Origin: JAWVZH01 sp033722295
GTDB taxonomy: Bacteria > Bacteroidota > Bacteroidia > Chitinophagales > Saprospiraceae
NCBI GenBank assembly: GCA_033722295.1
Contig: JAWVZH010000019.1
Coordinates: forward strand, 1-28,490
Direction of reading: 5' to 3'
DNA: 28,490 nt
Both the position numbers and the translations under genes were made by a program. The notes under the pieces are model-generated. The model was not told the origin of the DNA. It ran no database searches and saw nothing but the letters and a program-made list of their open reading frames with translations. Every line of letters starts with the position of its first letter. The first letter of the stretch is position 1. This document shows positions 8,281 to 15,721 of this stretch, in pieces.

Positions 8281-8892
8281 CTATTCCATCCAGCGGGTCA
8301 TGGCCCAGATAAGTTTCCATCTGTTGTTGTGATTGTAATAGACCTCAACTTCTCCCGTTGCACCTCCATTTGCGACATTATCCTTGTCGATAAAAAGGAG
8401 CATGACCGAACGATCTTCATTGAAGATGGGTGATGAAATTTTCATGTACTCACCTCGTGGCTCATCGATAATCGAAGCGCGATCCGACGATTCTGTAAAT
8501 CTCTCGGAGATACAGTCAAGCATACCTGAATTCAGTTCCGCATTACAAGCATCTTTAGCTCTCTGTACAAGGTAAGTTGAATCCGATTTGGTCAGGATAT
8601 TCTTGCCGACCAATTCACTGATATGAGCCCCGAGTAACATAGCCGTATGAAAAGGTCGAGGAGGAGGAGAAGGAGTTACCCTTTTTACTTTTCTGAAGCC
8701 AGCTTTAGTCTGCTCATCCAGCTCCGGCAGATCACCTCCATAGCACACTCTTAATTCCGAACTCAAGATGTTTCTGCTTTTATGTTCCTTAAGAACCATA
8801 TCTGAAACGAGCTTGCATTCCTCTTCCATATTAAAATGCCCATCACAACAAAATAATAGGACAGACATAAGAATCAAGGTAATATTTCGCAT
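8281..8892 (-). CDS. Lipoprotein of unknown function
   Basis: From the ATG at 8892 the 203-residue product begins with a short signal peptide and lipobox ending in Cys-Cys (residues 15-16, VLLFCC), so it is likely a membrane-anchored exported protein; a TTG at 8919 would add a nine-residue N-terminal extension that spoils this and is not used. The mature part holds a proline cluster (TPSPPPRP) and a C-terminal beta-rich half (YMKISSPIFNEDRSVMLLFIDKDN and GEVEVYYNHNNRWKLIWAMTRWM) that looks like a small folded domain. I do not recognise a family. It lies 55 bp downstream of the ankyrin-protein gene on the same strand and is probably cotranscribed with it. Confidence 0.75.
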   Translation of the reverse strand: MRNITLILMSVLLFCCDGHFNMEEECKLVSDMVLKEHKSRNILSSELRVCYGGDLPELDEQTKAGFRKVKRVTPSPPPRPFHTAMLLGAHISELVGKNILTKSDSTYLVQRAKDACNAELNSGMLDCISERFTESSDRASIIDEPRGEYMKISSPIFNEDRSVMLLFIDKDNVANGGATGEVEVYYNHNNRWKLIWAMTRWME

Positions 8893-8947
8893 AAACAGAT
8901 CAGTTATATTCAGTATCAATGTACATATTTTGATAGAACATATAACA

Positions 8948-9814
8948 CTATTTTTTGACCGCCCTTATACTGTGATCGGGTTCCTGTATTCTCAATGCTA
9001 CCACTTCTCCACCTTTCTGCTCAAATGTAATTCTTACTGATGGTGCTCCATTATAGGTAAAAACTCCAGGTGAGATCTGGTATAAGGCTCCACCAAAACT
9101 TCCCAATTTTCCAAGAGTCAATAGTTGTCTCATATTTAGTTTTACAGAGAATCCATCCTTTTCACCATGCCCATAGTAATAATCACCCAGGTATCTTTGT
9201 TTCTCCTGTTCCGAAATCTTAATATGGATCGTGGCATTATCGGCCCCACCGATTTCTTCCAGATAGCTCATCAGTTTCTCACCATTCTCGCGCTGTTCCG
9301 GCGAAATGCTCTTTGACAACAAGCCGATCCTTACATGCTCAAGCAAGGTAATACCATGCGGCCCTCGTACAAATCTGACCTTCGGGTCAAACTCAATCAT
9401 CGCCCTGACAGAATTATAGTCACCCCACATTGCGTAGGTGAATAGATTTGGTCTGGCTCCCTGCCCAATGAGATAATCTACAATATCTCTCCGTCCTACG
9501 TGGGAAGCTGCTCCTATAGCTGATTCCCAGTCCCCAAATCCCCAGTCCCAGGTCGCCCTGGCCAACTCAGGACGGCCTTCAACTATTTTCTTAACCCGCT
9601 CCAAATCAAAGTGAGATGCACCGACTACCTCAGAGACTATATCCTCCCTAATAGCCGGATAACGATCAGGCAAATTGTAATCTTCTTCGTTAACGTGAGA
9701 GTGGATCGTATTGCCATTAGCCGAGAGAATATTTGGCACGGCAACCGATAATGTTCCCAGAACACTACTTTTGATCACTGCTCTACGTGTTAAATTGTAT
9801 TTTGTAGATATCAT
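8948..9814 (-). CDS. Exported ankyrin-repeat protein with C-terminal beta domain
   Basis: The 288-residue protein begins with a twin-arginine-like signal (LTRRAVIKSSVLGTLSVAVPNILSA), suggesting Tat export, though the full SRRxFLK consensus is not met. Residues about 60-175 form ankyrin-like helical pairs (VVGASHFDLERVKKIVEGRPELA, AASHVGRRDIVDYLIGQGARPNLFTYAMWGDYNSVRAMIEF, then GITLLEHV). From about residue 205 the sequence turns beta-rich (YLGDYYYG, LKIGLGSFGGALYQISPGVF-like spacing, VRITFEQKGGEVVALRI), resembling the DUF3471-type domain that follows beta-lactamase-like proteins. Function is unknown; a binding or scaffold role outside the cytoplasm is an inference. Two palindromes lie upstream (9863-9909). 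The lipoprotein gene follows downstream. Confidence 0.78.
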   Translation of the reverse strand: MISTKYNLTRRAVIKSSVLGTLSVAVPNILSANGNTIHSHVNEEDYNLPDRYPAIREDIVSEVVGASHFDLERVKKIVEGRPELARATWDWGFGDWESAIGAASHVGRRDIVDYLIGQGARPNLFTYAMWGDYNSVRAMIEFDPKVRFVRGPHGITLLEHVRIGLLSKSISPEQRENGEKLMSYLEEIGGADNATIHIKISEQEKQRYLGDYYYGHGEKDGFSVKLNMRQLLTLGKLGSFGGALYQISPGVFTYNGAPSVRITFEQKGGEVVALRIQEPDHSIRAVKK

Positions 9815-9862
9815 GAAAAAATAATTTGATGGCTTTTACTGATGGACTGCGATGATGACTGT

Positions 9863-9877
9863 TTGCTGTAACAGCAA
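9863..9877. promoter_or_regulatory. Perfect inverted repeat upstream of the ankyrin-protein gene
   Basis: TTGCTGT-A-ACAGCAA is a perfect 7-bp inverted repeat with a one-base centre, lying 49-63 bp before the start codon at 9814. Its size and symmetry fit a dimeric repressor site or a short 5'-UTR hairpin. No regulator gene adjoins it. Confidence 0.35.
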
Positions 9878-9895
9878 TCTAAACGTGACATTGGT

Positions 9896-9909
9896 TGGCA
9901 CTATTGCCA
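9896..9909. promoter_or_regulatory. Second short inverted repeat in the same intergenic region
   Basis: TGGCA-CTAT-TGCCA, 5-bp arms with a 4-base spacer, 18 bp to the right of the first palindrome, within the 273-bp divergent region between the ankyrin-protein and EF-hand genes. It may be part of the same control region; chance cannot be excluded. Confidence 0.2.
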
Positions 9910-10024
9910 TGTACTAATTTGATCGTATTAGAATGATATCGGGAAAAGGTGTTTGTTCAATTTTGACCATATAATCTGAATAACGTCTTACAAACTACAT
10001 ATTCCGGTATTGATCGAACTAAAT

Positions 10025-10055
10025 TTGACATTGATCATCACATGTTATATATTAT
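10025..10055 (+). promoter_or_regulatory. Sigma70-like promoter of the EF-hand gene
   Basis: TTGACA at 10025-10030, a 17-base spacer and TATATT at 10048-10053 give ideal -35/-10 spacing; transcription would start about 25-30 bases before the ATG at 10088. The element TTGACATT-N12-TTATATATTAT recurs with the same spacing at 17285-17315. Confidence 0.55.
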
Positions 10056-10087
10056 AACTAATTGATAATCAAATAAATACGACCAAT

Positions 10088-10618
10088 ATGAAAACTATAA
10101 TAAGCTTATTCACATTCATTTTTATTCTTGGTGGACTTACTGCCCAGAATACGACATTCAGTGATTGGGATAAAGATAATGACGGATTTATTGAGCGTCA
10201 TGAATTCAAAAAGACCTTCGTTAATAAGTACTACCCTCTTTGGGACCCGGACAACGAACGTGGAATCATAGAGGAAGGATTTTTTCAGGAATCATATGCA
10301 GGCCTGGATACCGATAATGACAATATGCTTTCTGACGAAGAATGGCTAATAGGTCTCAATTACTTTTATGATGACTACATCGTTGACGGTGGCATTACAG
10401 TTGTAGACACGGATAAAGATGGATCTATCGAATATGCCGAGTACTACGACGCGATCTATGAAACAGGTTATTTCACCGACATAGATCTTGATGCTGACAA
10501 TTACATCAGTAAACACGAGTTGGCAGATTTCGTATTTGACAACTGGGATCTGAATGATAGCGGTTTACTGAGCCGTGCAGAATTTAACAGATTTGATTGG
10601 TACTATTTGGACGTATAG
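10088..10618 (+). CDS. Secreted EF-hand calcium-binding protein (six EF loops)
   Basis: A 176-residue protein with an N-terminal signal peptide (cleavage probably after LTAQ, residue 20) followed by six EF-hand loops of 12 residues starting at Asp-28, Asp-53, Asp-74, Asp-107, Asp-133 and Asp-154. Loops 1, 3, 4, 5 and 6 have acidic residues at positions 1, 3, 5 (mostly) and Glu at 12; loop 2 (DPDNERGIIEEG) has Gly at position 12 and is probably weak. It should bind Ca2+ in the periplasm or outside the cell, as a buffer, sensor or structural protein. The spacing pairs the loops as in eukaryotic EF proteins. The gene stands alone, with a strong promoter-like sequence upstream and an intrinsic terminator 29 bp after its stop. 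Confidence 0.9.
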   Translation: MKTIISLFTFIFILGGLTAQNTTFSDWDKDNDGFIERHEFKKTFVNKYYPLWDPDNERGIIEEGFFQESYAGLDTDNDNMLSDEEWLIGLNYFYDDYIVDGGITVVDTDKDGSIEYAEYYDAIYETGYFTDIDLDADNYISKHELADFVFDNWDLNDSGLLSRAEFNRFDWYYLDV

Positions 10619-10646
10619 ATCCAGAATAGCAATTAAGATCAACCAT

Positions 10647-10672
10647 AAGGCCCTTTCTAAGGGGCCTTTTTT
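10647..10672 (+). terminator. Intrinsic terminator of the EF-hand gene
   Basis: Stem AAGGCCC (10647-10653) pairs with GGGCCTT (10662-10668), loop of eight bases, followed by a T run. It serves the plus-strand gene; the minus-strand side lacks a T tract. Confidence 0.85.
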
Positions 10673-10693
10673 ATTGGCTCATGTAAAACCAGA

Positions 10694-11470
10694 TCAGGTC
10701 CACGCCTTCACCTGGCCATAGATCAGAAGTATACCACTTATTACCATCATGATTATCAGCAACACCCGGAAGGTCCTGCTCTTCATGTGGCCCAAAAATC
10801 GTTTACCCAGAATATTACCGATCGTGGCGCCAATGCCAAGGCAGATACCATATATCCAGAATTCGCCATGCAAGAGTCCAAAGAATGTATAACTCCCGAT
10901 TTGTGATACTCCCATAAAAAATGAGTTCGCCGTCTTTGTGGCGATCAGGTCTTCCTTGTCCAACCCCAGGTTGAGATAAAAAGGATTCAGCACAGGACCC
11001 ATGGCACCTATGATCGTGCCAAGTATGGAGATCAGGAAGCCTAGAGGTATAAAATGCCACAGTCGTGTATGAAATGATCTTTCCTTCTTTCCGAATCTAT
11101 ATTGAAATATCGTGCTTATCAAAAACAGTCCAACAACGATCTGAAGCCAGGTGACCTTGAAATTTGTGAATAACCAGGCGCCAAGTATCGCACCGATTAT
11201 AGCCGGGGGAACGTAAAATATGAAGACTCGCCACTGTATGTGTTGCCAAAATATGATCAGTCTTGCTGGTCGCCCTATAAGCGTACCCAGGTTTAAAACC
11301 GGTGCAGTATTACCTACCCCTATCAGCCAGTTGAGCATAGGTATAAGTATCAGTGCTCCGCCACCACCTGATATTGTGGATATCACAAAGGCGATTATGC
11401 CCAACAATATTATGACGACGGATAAAATAGGATCTGCGGTCGAGATTATATTAAGGTCGATAATATCCAA
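10694..11470 (-). CDS. Sulfite exporter TauE/SafE-family (DUF81) permease
   Basis: A 258-residue, about 8-helix membrane protein with the family's Gly-rich signature ISGGGGALILIPML after the first helix (about 33-46) and a second-half counterpart (GTIIGAMGPVLNPFYLNLGL), reflecting its internal duplication. Members move sulfite, sulfoacetate, taurine-derived anions or other organic acids across the inner membrane; the substrate here is not known. The frame has no ATG near its N-terminus: an in-frame TGA lies two codons before the TTG at 11468-11470, which is the only reasonable start. It is downstream of the diheme lipoprotein gene by 107 bp on the same strand. Confidence 0.85.
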   Translation of the reverse strand: MDIIDLNIISTADPILSVVIILLGIIAFVISTISGGGGALILIPMLNWLIGVGNTAPVLNLGTLIGRPARLIIFWQHIQWRVFIFYVPPAIIGAILGAWLFTNFKVTWLQIVVGLFLISTIFQYRFGKKERSFHTRLWHFIPLGFLISILGTIIGAMGPVLNPFYLNLGLDKEDLIATKTANSFFMGVSQIGSYTFFGLLHGEFWIYGICLGIGATIGNILGKRFLGHMKSRTFRVLLIIMMVISGILLIYGQVKAWT

Positions 11471-11577
11471 ATGGACTCAATTGTCCATCAATAATAATAT
11501 AATCCCACGTTTTAGCAACCTCTCTCGACACTAACCAATAACTTTATTTTGGATATTTATTTTATAAAGCTCTTACC

Positions 11578-12018
11578 TCATCGCGTCCAGATAGGATCTG
11601 CAGTATTACCATGGCAACTATTACACGCCCCGTTGGCAACAGGAAATGGCTTGTAGATCGTAGAGTCATTACCCCTAATGGAAGTATATACTGTAGAACC
11701 AAAATCAAACTCCTGATCGGTATAAAAATTACCCTTGGCATCTACCTCTATCGTCAACAGAGTGTCCCCGTCAGCATCAGGCTCGGATAGTAGATAAACC
11801 GTAGAATTAGGATATACACTTGAAAAGTCCCCATTATAAATCGTGCCGGACACTGTAAAGGACTCGTGACATTGCATGCAGTTCATTCCGGCGTTATGAC
11901 TCTTTTCCTTTCCGTATTCACTTGCTCTTATTGATGGACCATCATCTGATTTACTGCAAGAGAGGAGGCCACCGAGACCGATTATCAGAACGAATACCAA
12001 ATAATTCTTCATTGCCAT
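11578..12018 (-). CDS. Exported diheme c-type lipoprotein
   Basis: From ATG 12018 the product has 146 residues: a lipoprotein signal peptide with GLLSC (Cys-21), a first heme-attachment motif CMQCH (47-51), a beta-rich central segment (SGTIYNGDFSSVYPNSTVYLL to FDFGSTVYTSIRG) and a second CNSCH near the C-terminus (132-136). Two c-hemes would be attached outside the cytoplasm by the cytochrome c maturation system. The central part resembles carboxypeptidase-regulatory-like beta domains found between CxxCH motifs in some multiheme proteins. An ATG at 12060 would add 14 residues before the signal peptide and is less likely; an ATG at 12012 is also possible. The redox partner is unknown. Confidence 0.78.
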   Translation of the reverse strand: MAMKNYLVFVLIIGLGGLLSCSKSDDGPSIRASEYGKEKSHNAGMNCMQCHESFTVSGTIYNGDFSSVYPNSTVYLLSEPDADGDTLLTIEVDAKGNFYTDQEFDFGSTVYTSIRGNDSTIYKPFPVANGACNSCHGNTADPIWTR

Positions 12019-12144
12019 TTTATTTTCTACAACTCTGAAGAATGTAATATTACACGACATACAATGCCTCTTTCAAGGTCATTGAGTTCATTGATCTTCA
12101 TCATGGGTTCGATGCGCCAAAGCCAGAAAACTCTTAACTCCTAC

Positions 12145-13350
12145 TTACAGGGTTCTGTTAAGCTCACCTCCCCTGATCATCATTATCCTGCGTAAGATCC
12201 TTTTCTGAATAATTTTGATTTTCAAAAGAAGGTTGAGCACGCGCAACATGGGTTTGATCAGTCTGCCTTCTCCGAGTAAAAGAAAAAGCCACGTCATAAT
12301 ATCTGTGAACCTGTTTACCCCTGATCGAAGTTCATTTCTTCTCTTTTCTCCATAATCTTCGAGGCTTTCCAGATCGCCTGATACCACGACCTCAGATATC
12401 AATTCTGCCCAAGGGGGAACATCCTGTATTCCGGCATTCATGCCCTGCCCACCAACCGGGCTGTTGAGATGCGCTGCATCACCCACTAACACCACTCTGT
12501 GCCTAGCGAACATGGAACTCAGCCTGTTGTGTATTTTGAATTCGCTCTTCCAGACCTCATCCCACTTACAATCTCCGAACAGGCCTTCAACGGCCAACTT
12601 AATTCGCTCTGCCAGACTCAACTCTTCGTTCCGCTGAACAGGCAGGATCAACCTCCATGTATCAGGGGATATCCGGATGCCGATTGACAATACACTACGG
12701 TTCGTGATCCTCGGCGACGTAAATGGCTTATTTTCAGCAAGTGTAATATCCGCCAATGCCGCGACCACCGGATATGTCTTTCCAGTGAAACTTGCCCCGA
12801 TCTTCTGTCTGACCACGCTGTGCGCTCCATCCGCGCCCACCACGATCCCAGCGCTCGCCGAGTTCTCCCCAATTTTGTCGTGGTAATTCACACCAACATG
12901 GGAATCGAACTCATTCAATGTCACGACCTCTCTTGAAAAAAAGACCTTAACATTCTTACGACTTTCAAGTCGCTCGAGCAAAATACTCTCAGTTCTAGCT
13001 TGAGGAAGTATTAACAGTTGGGGATATGGTGTTTCTTCAGAAAGTTCTTTAAATGGCAAATGTAAAATAACCCTTTCCCTATCCACATCCCACACATCTA
13101 ATGCCGGCATGGCAATACCCTCATTTTGGAATTTTTCCAAAACACCGATCTCTGAGAGTATTTCCTGTGTCCCGGGCCAGATAGCAGGCGCCCTTGAATG
13201 TTCCACTGTATGTTCATTCTTTTCGAAAACAGCGATTCTAAGGTCATACTTGGACAGGTAGTGAGCCATGCTCAACCCTACAGGTCCTGCGCCGACAATT
13301 ATTACATCATAATCGAGCTGAGATCGATCCATTCTATTAATATACCGCAT
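12145..13350 (-). CDS. FAD-dependent monooxygenase (PHBH-like)
   Basis: The 401-residue protein has the class A flavin monooxygenase signatures in order: the FAD-binding GAGPVG motif at residues 20-25 in VIIVGAGPVGLSMAHYL, the DG-type element VVGADGAHSVVRQKIG (about 178-193) and the second FAD motif VVLVGDAAHLNSPVGGQGMNAGIQD (about 289-313). These enzymes hydroxylate aromatic or isoprenoid substrates using NAD(P)H and O2. The substrate is unknown and there is no partner enzyme beside it. The residues after GIQD (VPPWAELI) differ from the usual AxNLxWKL. The C-terminus is basic and helical, without a thioredoxin-like domain. ATG 13350 is used; ATG 13332 is an alternative. Confidence 0.87.
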   Translation of the reverse strand: MRYINRMDRSQLDYDVIIVGAGPVGLSMAHYLSKYDLRIAVFEKNEHTVEHSRAPAIWPGTQEILSEIGVLEKFQNEGIAMPALDVWDVDRERVILHLPFKELSEETPYPQLLILPQARTESILLERLESRKNVKVFFSREVVTLNEFDSHVGVNYHDKIGENSASAGIVVGADGAHSVVRQKIGASFTGKTYPVVAALADITLAENKPFTSPRITNRSVLSIGIRISPDTWRLILPVQRNEELSLAERIKLAVEGLFGDCKWDEVWKSEFKIHNRLSSMFARHRVVLVGDAAHLNSPVGGQGMNAGIQDVPPWAELISEVVVSGDLESLEDYGEKRRNELRSGVNRFTDIMTWLFLLLGEGRLIKPMLRVLNLLLKIKIIQKRILRRIMMIRGGELNRTL

Positions 13351-13441
13351 TTGACTCTAAAAATGTGATCAAAGACAGTATCACAGGAGTAGGAATTAAA
13401 AGTGCTATGTGGGTTCTCGGAATTAAAACCTTAGCAGTAAA

Positions 13442-14374
13442 TCAGTAGATCAGGTTATCTTTTTTGGGTATGTCATTCTCAATTTCCTTTTCATAGCTCT
13501 TCCAGTAGTGTTCAAGGCGATCACAGAATTCGTCAGGTTTCTGCCTGTAAAACTTTTCAGCCTTTATCAATGAATGTTCTCGAAGGTGATTTTGCATTTG
13601 TTCCGCCAGGGAGTAAAATAAAAGTTCTTCCTTCTCATCAGAAAAAGGATCATCGAGTTTATTTACAACTTCCTTAAGTTCCTCGATGTCATGCAGCTTG
13701 CCAGTAAGGTCAGTAATTTCATGAAGCTCATCTTCAAGCGTGCTCATCATTGCCGGCCAAAGTTGATTCAGCGCATCGATCTGGTATCTTAAATATTTAT
13801 TTCGCTTCCTCCAGTCGTGGATCTGCTCTACGGTTCCCTTCTCCTTACATTTCAAATATCCCTTACGTCCCCGCTTGTATACCTTTCTTATTCCCGGCCT
13901 TAAATCCTTGAACTTTTGACCCGGTATATCCAGAGTTTCCACTTCTTTTCGATGAGCCGTTACAGATTCTCTGATAGATTCCAGAATATCTTCATCATCA
14001 AAGAAATGAAGGGCAAAATCCTCTCGCCTGCGGATCAATTTATTGCGCAAGACTTCAAATGAGTTGTTATAAAGCTTGGAGCTGTATTGCTCCTTGAGCT
14101 CATCCAAAGTTTCAATATTCGCTGTGGTATCCCTCAATTCGGATATCTTCCTTGCTTCATCACGAAAAAACCTATTTTCGGATTTATAAAAATCAATTTT
14201 AGGTCGGACCATTCGAAATGCTCCCCTGATCTTCTTGAAGGATTTTCTGACTTCATGGACAGCCTCATGTTTTTCTTCTGTATTCTCAGAAGCTGTGATC
14301 ACCTGAAGTGCAGAATCGATCTCATCAAGGATCAATCGATGTAGTCCCTTATTTAATTCTTCGCCATATTTCAT
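13442..14374 (-). CDS. CHAD domain-containing protein
   Basis: From ATG 14374 the protein has 310 residues and is all helical and highly charged. It shows the two characteristic CHAD half-motifs: HEVRKSFKKIRGAFRMVRP near residues 41-59 and HDWRKRNKYLRYQIDAL in the second half, each with the conserved His and basic residues of the family. CHAD domains bind polyphosphate in studied proteins through such basic patches. A GTG four codons upstream (14386) is possible. It lacks a fused CYTH triphosphatase domain, but a CYTH-like protein is encoded nearby (15060-15671), with the SlyD-like isomerase gene between them. A polyphosphate-linked role is inferred from family knowledge only. Confidence 0.87.
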   Translation of the reverse strand: MKYGEELNKGLHRLILDEIDSALQVITASENTEEKHEAVHEVRKSFKKIRGAFRMVRPKIDFYKSENRFFRDEARKISELRDTTANIETLDELKEQYSSKLYNNSFEVLRNKLIRRREDFALHFFDDEDILESIRESVTAHRKEVETLDIPGQKFKDLRPGIRKVYKRGRKGYLKCKEKGTVEQIHDWRKRNKYLRYQIDALNQLWPAMMSTLEDELHEITDLTGKLHDIEELKEVVNKLDDPFSDEKEELLFYSLAEQMQNHLREHSLIKAEKFYRQKPDEFCDRLEHYWKSYEKEIENDIPKKDNLIY

Positions 14375-14464
14375 CCGAAAACTCACATTGAGATGACAAC
14401 CGTTCTATCAATTTTGTTCGACCATCTTTTACTTAGGATCAGCGGAGCCTGCAATATATGATCA

Positions 14465-14499
14465 ATAAAAAATGGCCCGTGATTCTCACCACGAGCCAT
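14465..14499 (-). terminator. Intrinsic terminator of the SlyD-like gene
   Basis: On the minus strand ATGGCTCGTGG and the imperfectly paired CACGGGCCAT form a long stem, followed by TTTTTTATTG. It lies 23 bp after the FKBP gene stop and separates that gene from the CHAD gene. Confidence 0.8.
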
Positions 14500-14521
14500 C
14501 GAATCTGTAATTACATCTTGT

Positions 14522-14953
14522 TTAGGAAACGATCTCTACTACCTCGATATCGAATTCCAGTTCTTTACCCGCCAATGGATGATTGGCATCAATTGTTATT
14601 TTATCTGCGTCAACCGCTTTGACTGTTACCCTCGTCTGACGACCGTCCGGTGAGGAGGCAACAAGCATTTGTCCTACTTCTGGATTCATATCTTCCGGCA
14701 GGTTACTTCTCTCAACGTCATTAATAAGCTGATCATGGACAGGACCGTAAGCCTCTTCTGGTTGTAGAGTGACGGTTTTCTTCTCATTGAGTTCCATGCC
14801 CTCAACAGCGGCATCAAATCCCGCGATCATCTCTCCTGCTCCAACGGTAAACTCAAGCGGATCCCTTCCTTTTGAGCTATCAAACTGCTCGCCATTGGAG
14901 AGACGGCCAGTATAATGAACCTTTACTTTGTTGTTTTTTTCAACTTTAGACAT
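14522..14953 (-). CDS. FKBP-type peptidyl-prolyl isomerase, SlyD-like
   Basis: A 143-residue protein with the FKBP core split by an insert-in-flap chaperone domain, as in SlyD: VKVHYTGRLSNGEQFDSS (11-28), PLEFTVGAGEMIAGFDAAVEGM (32-53), insert domain with EEAYGPVHDQLINDVER (about 66-82) to about residue 120, then ANHPLAGKELEFDIEVVEI. It catalyses prolyl isomerisation and binds unfolded proteins in the cytoplasm. The metal-binding His/Cys-rich tail of E. coli SlyD is missing, so nickel delivery is not supported. Transcription ends at a hairpin just downstream, so it is probably monocistronic. Confidence 0.92.
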   Translation of the reverse strand: MSKVEKNNKVKVHYTGRLSNGEQFDSSKGRDPLEFTVGAGEMIAGFDAAVEGMELNEKKTVTLQPEEAYGPVHDQLINDVERSNLPEDMNPEVGQMLVASSPDGRQTRVTVKAVDADKITIDANHPLAGKELEFDIEVVEIVS

Positions 14954-15059
14954 AACATTATTTTTTATAATCTACATTTATAAGGTATGTAAGCATGAAT
15001 AGTTCGTCAATATCCCGTGAATTGCCATATTACAGTACTGGTTCATTAGCACACTTGTA

Positions 15060-15671
15060 TTAGAACTTGTTTTCCTTCATCAGCATTTCAGGGTATCCAT
15101 AAGAGGGAAGGTCTTCTAACCTGGCCCATTCGACGTACAAATTTTTCAAGGCATCGTCCAGTATCTTACCAGATAGTCCATCATGATGGAAGGCCTCTAA
15201 CCCCAACGTATAAATAGTCTTCTGTGCAGTTCCCAGCCTGATCTCTGTAAATTCCAGGGTGCATCCCGACCGTGGCGATTCTTCCTTTGTCGATCTCAGC
15301 TCATTATCACCGACCCATTCAAATACCATCATAGATCTTTTCTTCCATACGGGTATCCAATCTTGTGATACTTTTTCATCTATCTCGCTCATCAGGTCGA
15401 GATTCTCATCGATTGACCACTTGATCCACCTTTCTATCTGACCATATCTCCAACTCCTGTCTGGACCGCTTTTAACCTTGATCTCAAAACTGCCCTCACG
15501 AAATTTAATACCGGTATTCTTAACCTTTGAATCAAGATAGGTATCCGTCCTGGGAGACTGATCAAATATGTTCCCATACTCTGAGCAAGCCTCGAATTCA
15601 GATCTCAGTATCTTATCTGACGAGCTAAACCATCGTATCTCACTTGTTACAAACACCGTATTTGAGTTCAT
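15060..15671 (-). CDS. Probable CYTH-like protein of unknown function
   Basis: From ATG 15671 the 203-residue product begins with a strand carrying EIRWF, followed by DTYLDSK, GIKFREGSFEIKVKSG (about 53-69) and CTLEFTEIRLG (about 137-147). This alternation of charged residues on beta strands and the KxREG-xEIK signature resemble CYTH triphosphate-tunnel proteins, although the textbook N-terminal ExExK motif is not exact. No signal peptide. A TTG at 15686 would add five residues. It is divergent from the LigD-type polymerase gene, 50 bp away, and sits two genes from a CHAD gene, the usual partner of CYTH domains. The family assignment is an inference from sequence pattern alone. Confidence 0.55.
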   Translation of the reverse strand: MNSNTVFVTSEIRWFSSSDKILRSEFEACSEYGNIFDQSPRTDTYLDSKVKNTGIKFREGSFEIKVKSGPDRSWRYGQIERWIKWSIDENLDLMSEIDEKVSQDWIPVWKKRSMMVFEWVGDNELRSTKEESPRSGCTLEFTEIRLGTAQKTIYTLGLEAFHHDGLSGKILDDALKNLYVEWARLEDLPSYGYPEMLMKENKF

Positions 15672-15721
15672 ATCTTGATTGATCAATTTAATTGATTATT
15701 TTAAGCTGACAACAGAATTAC

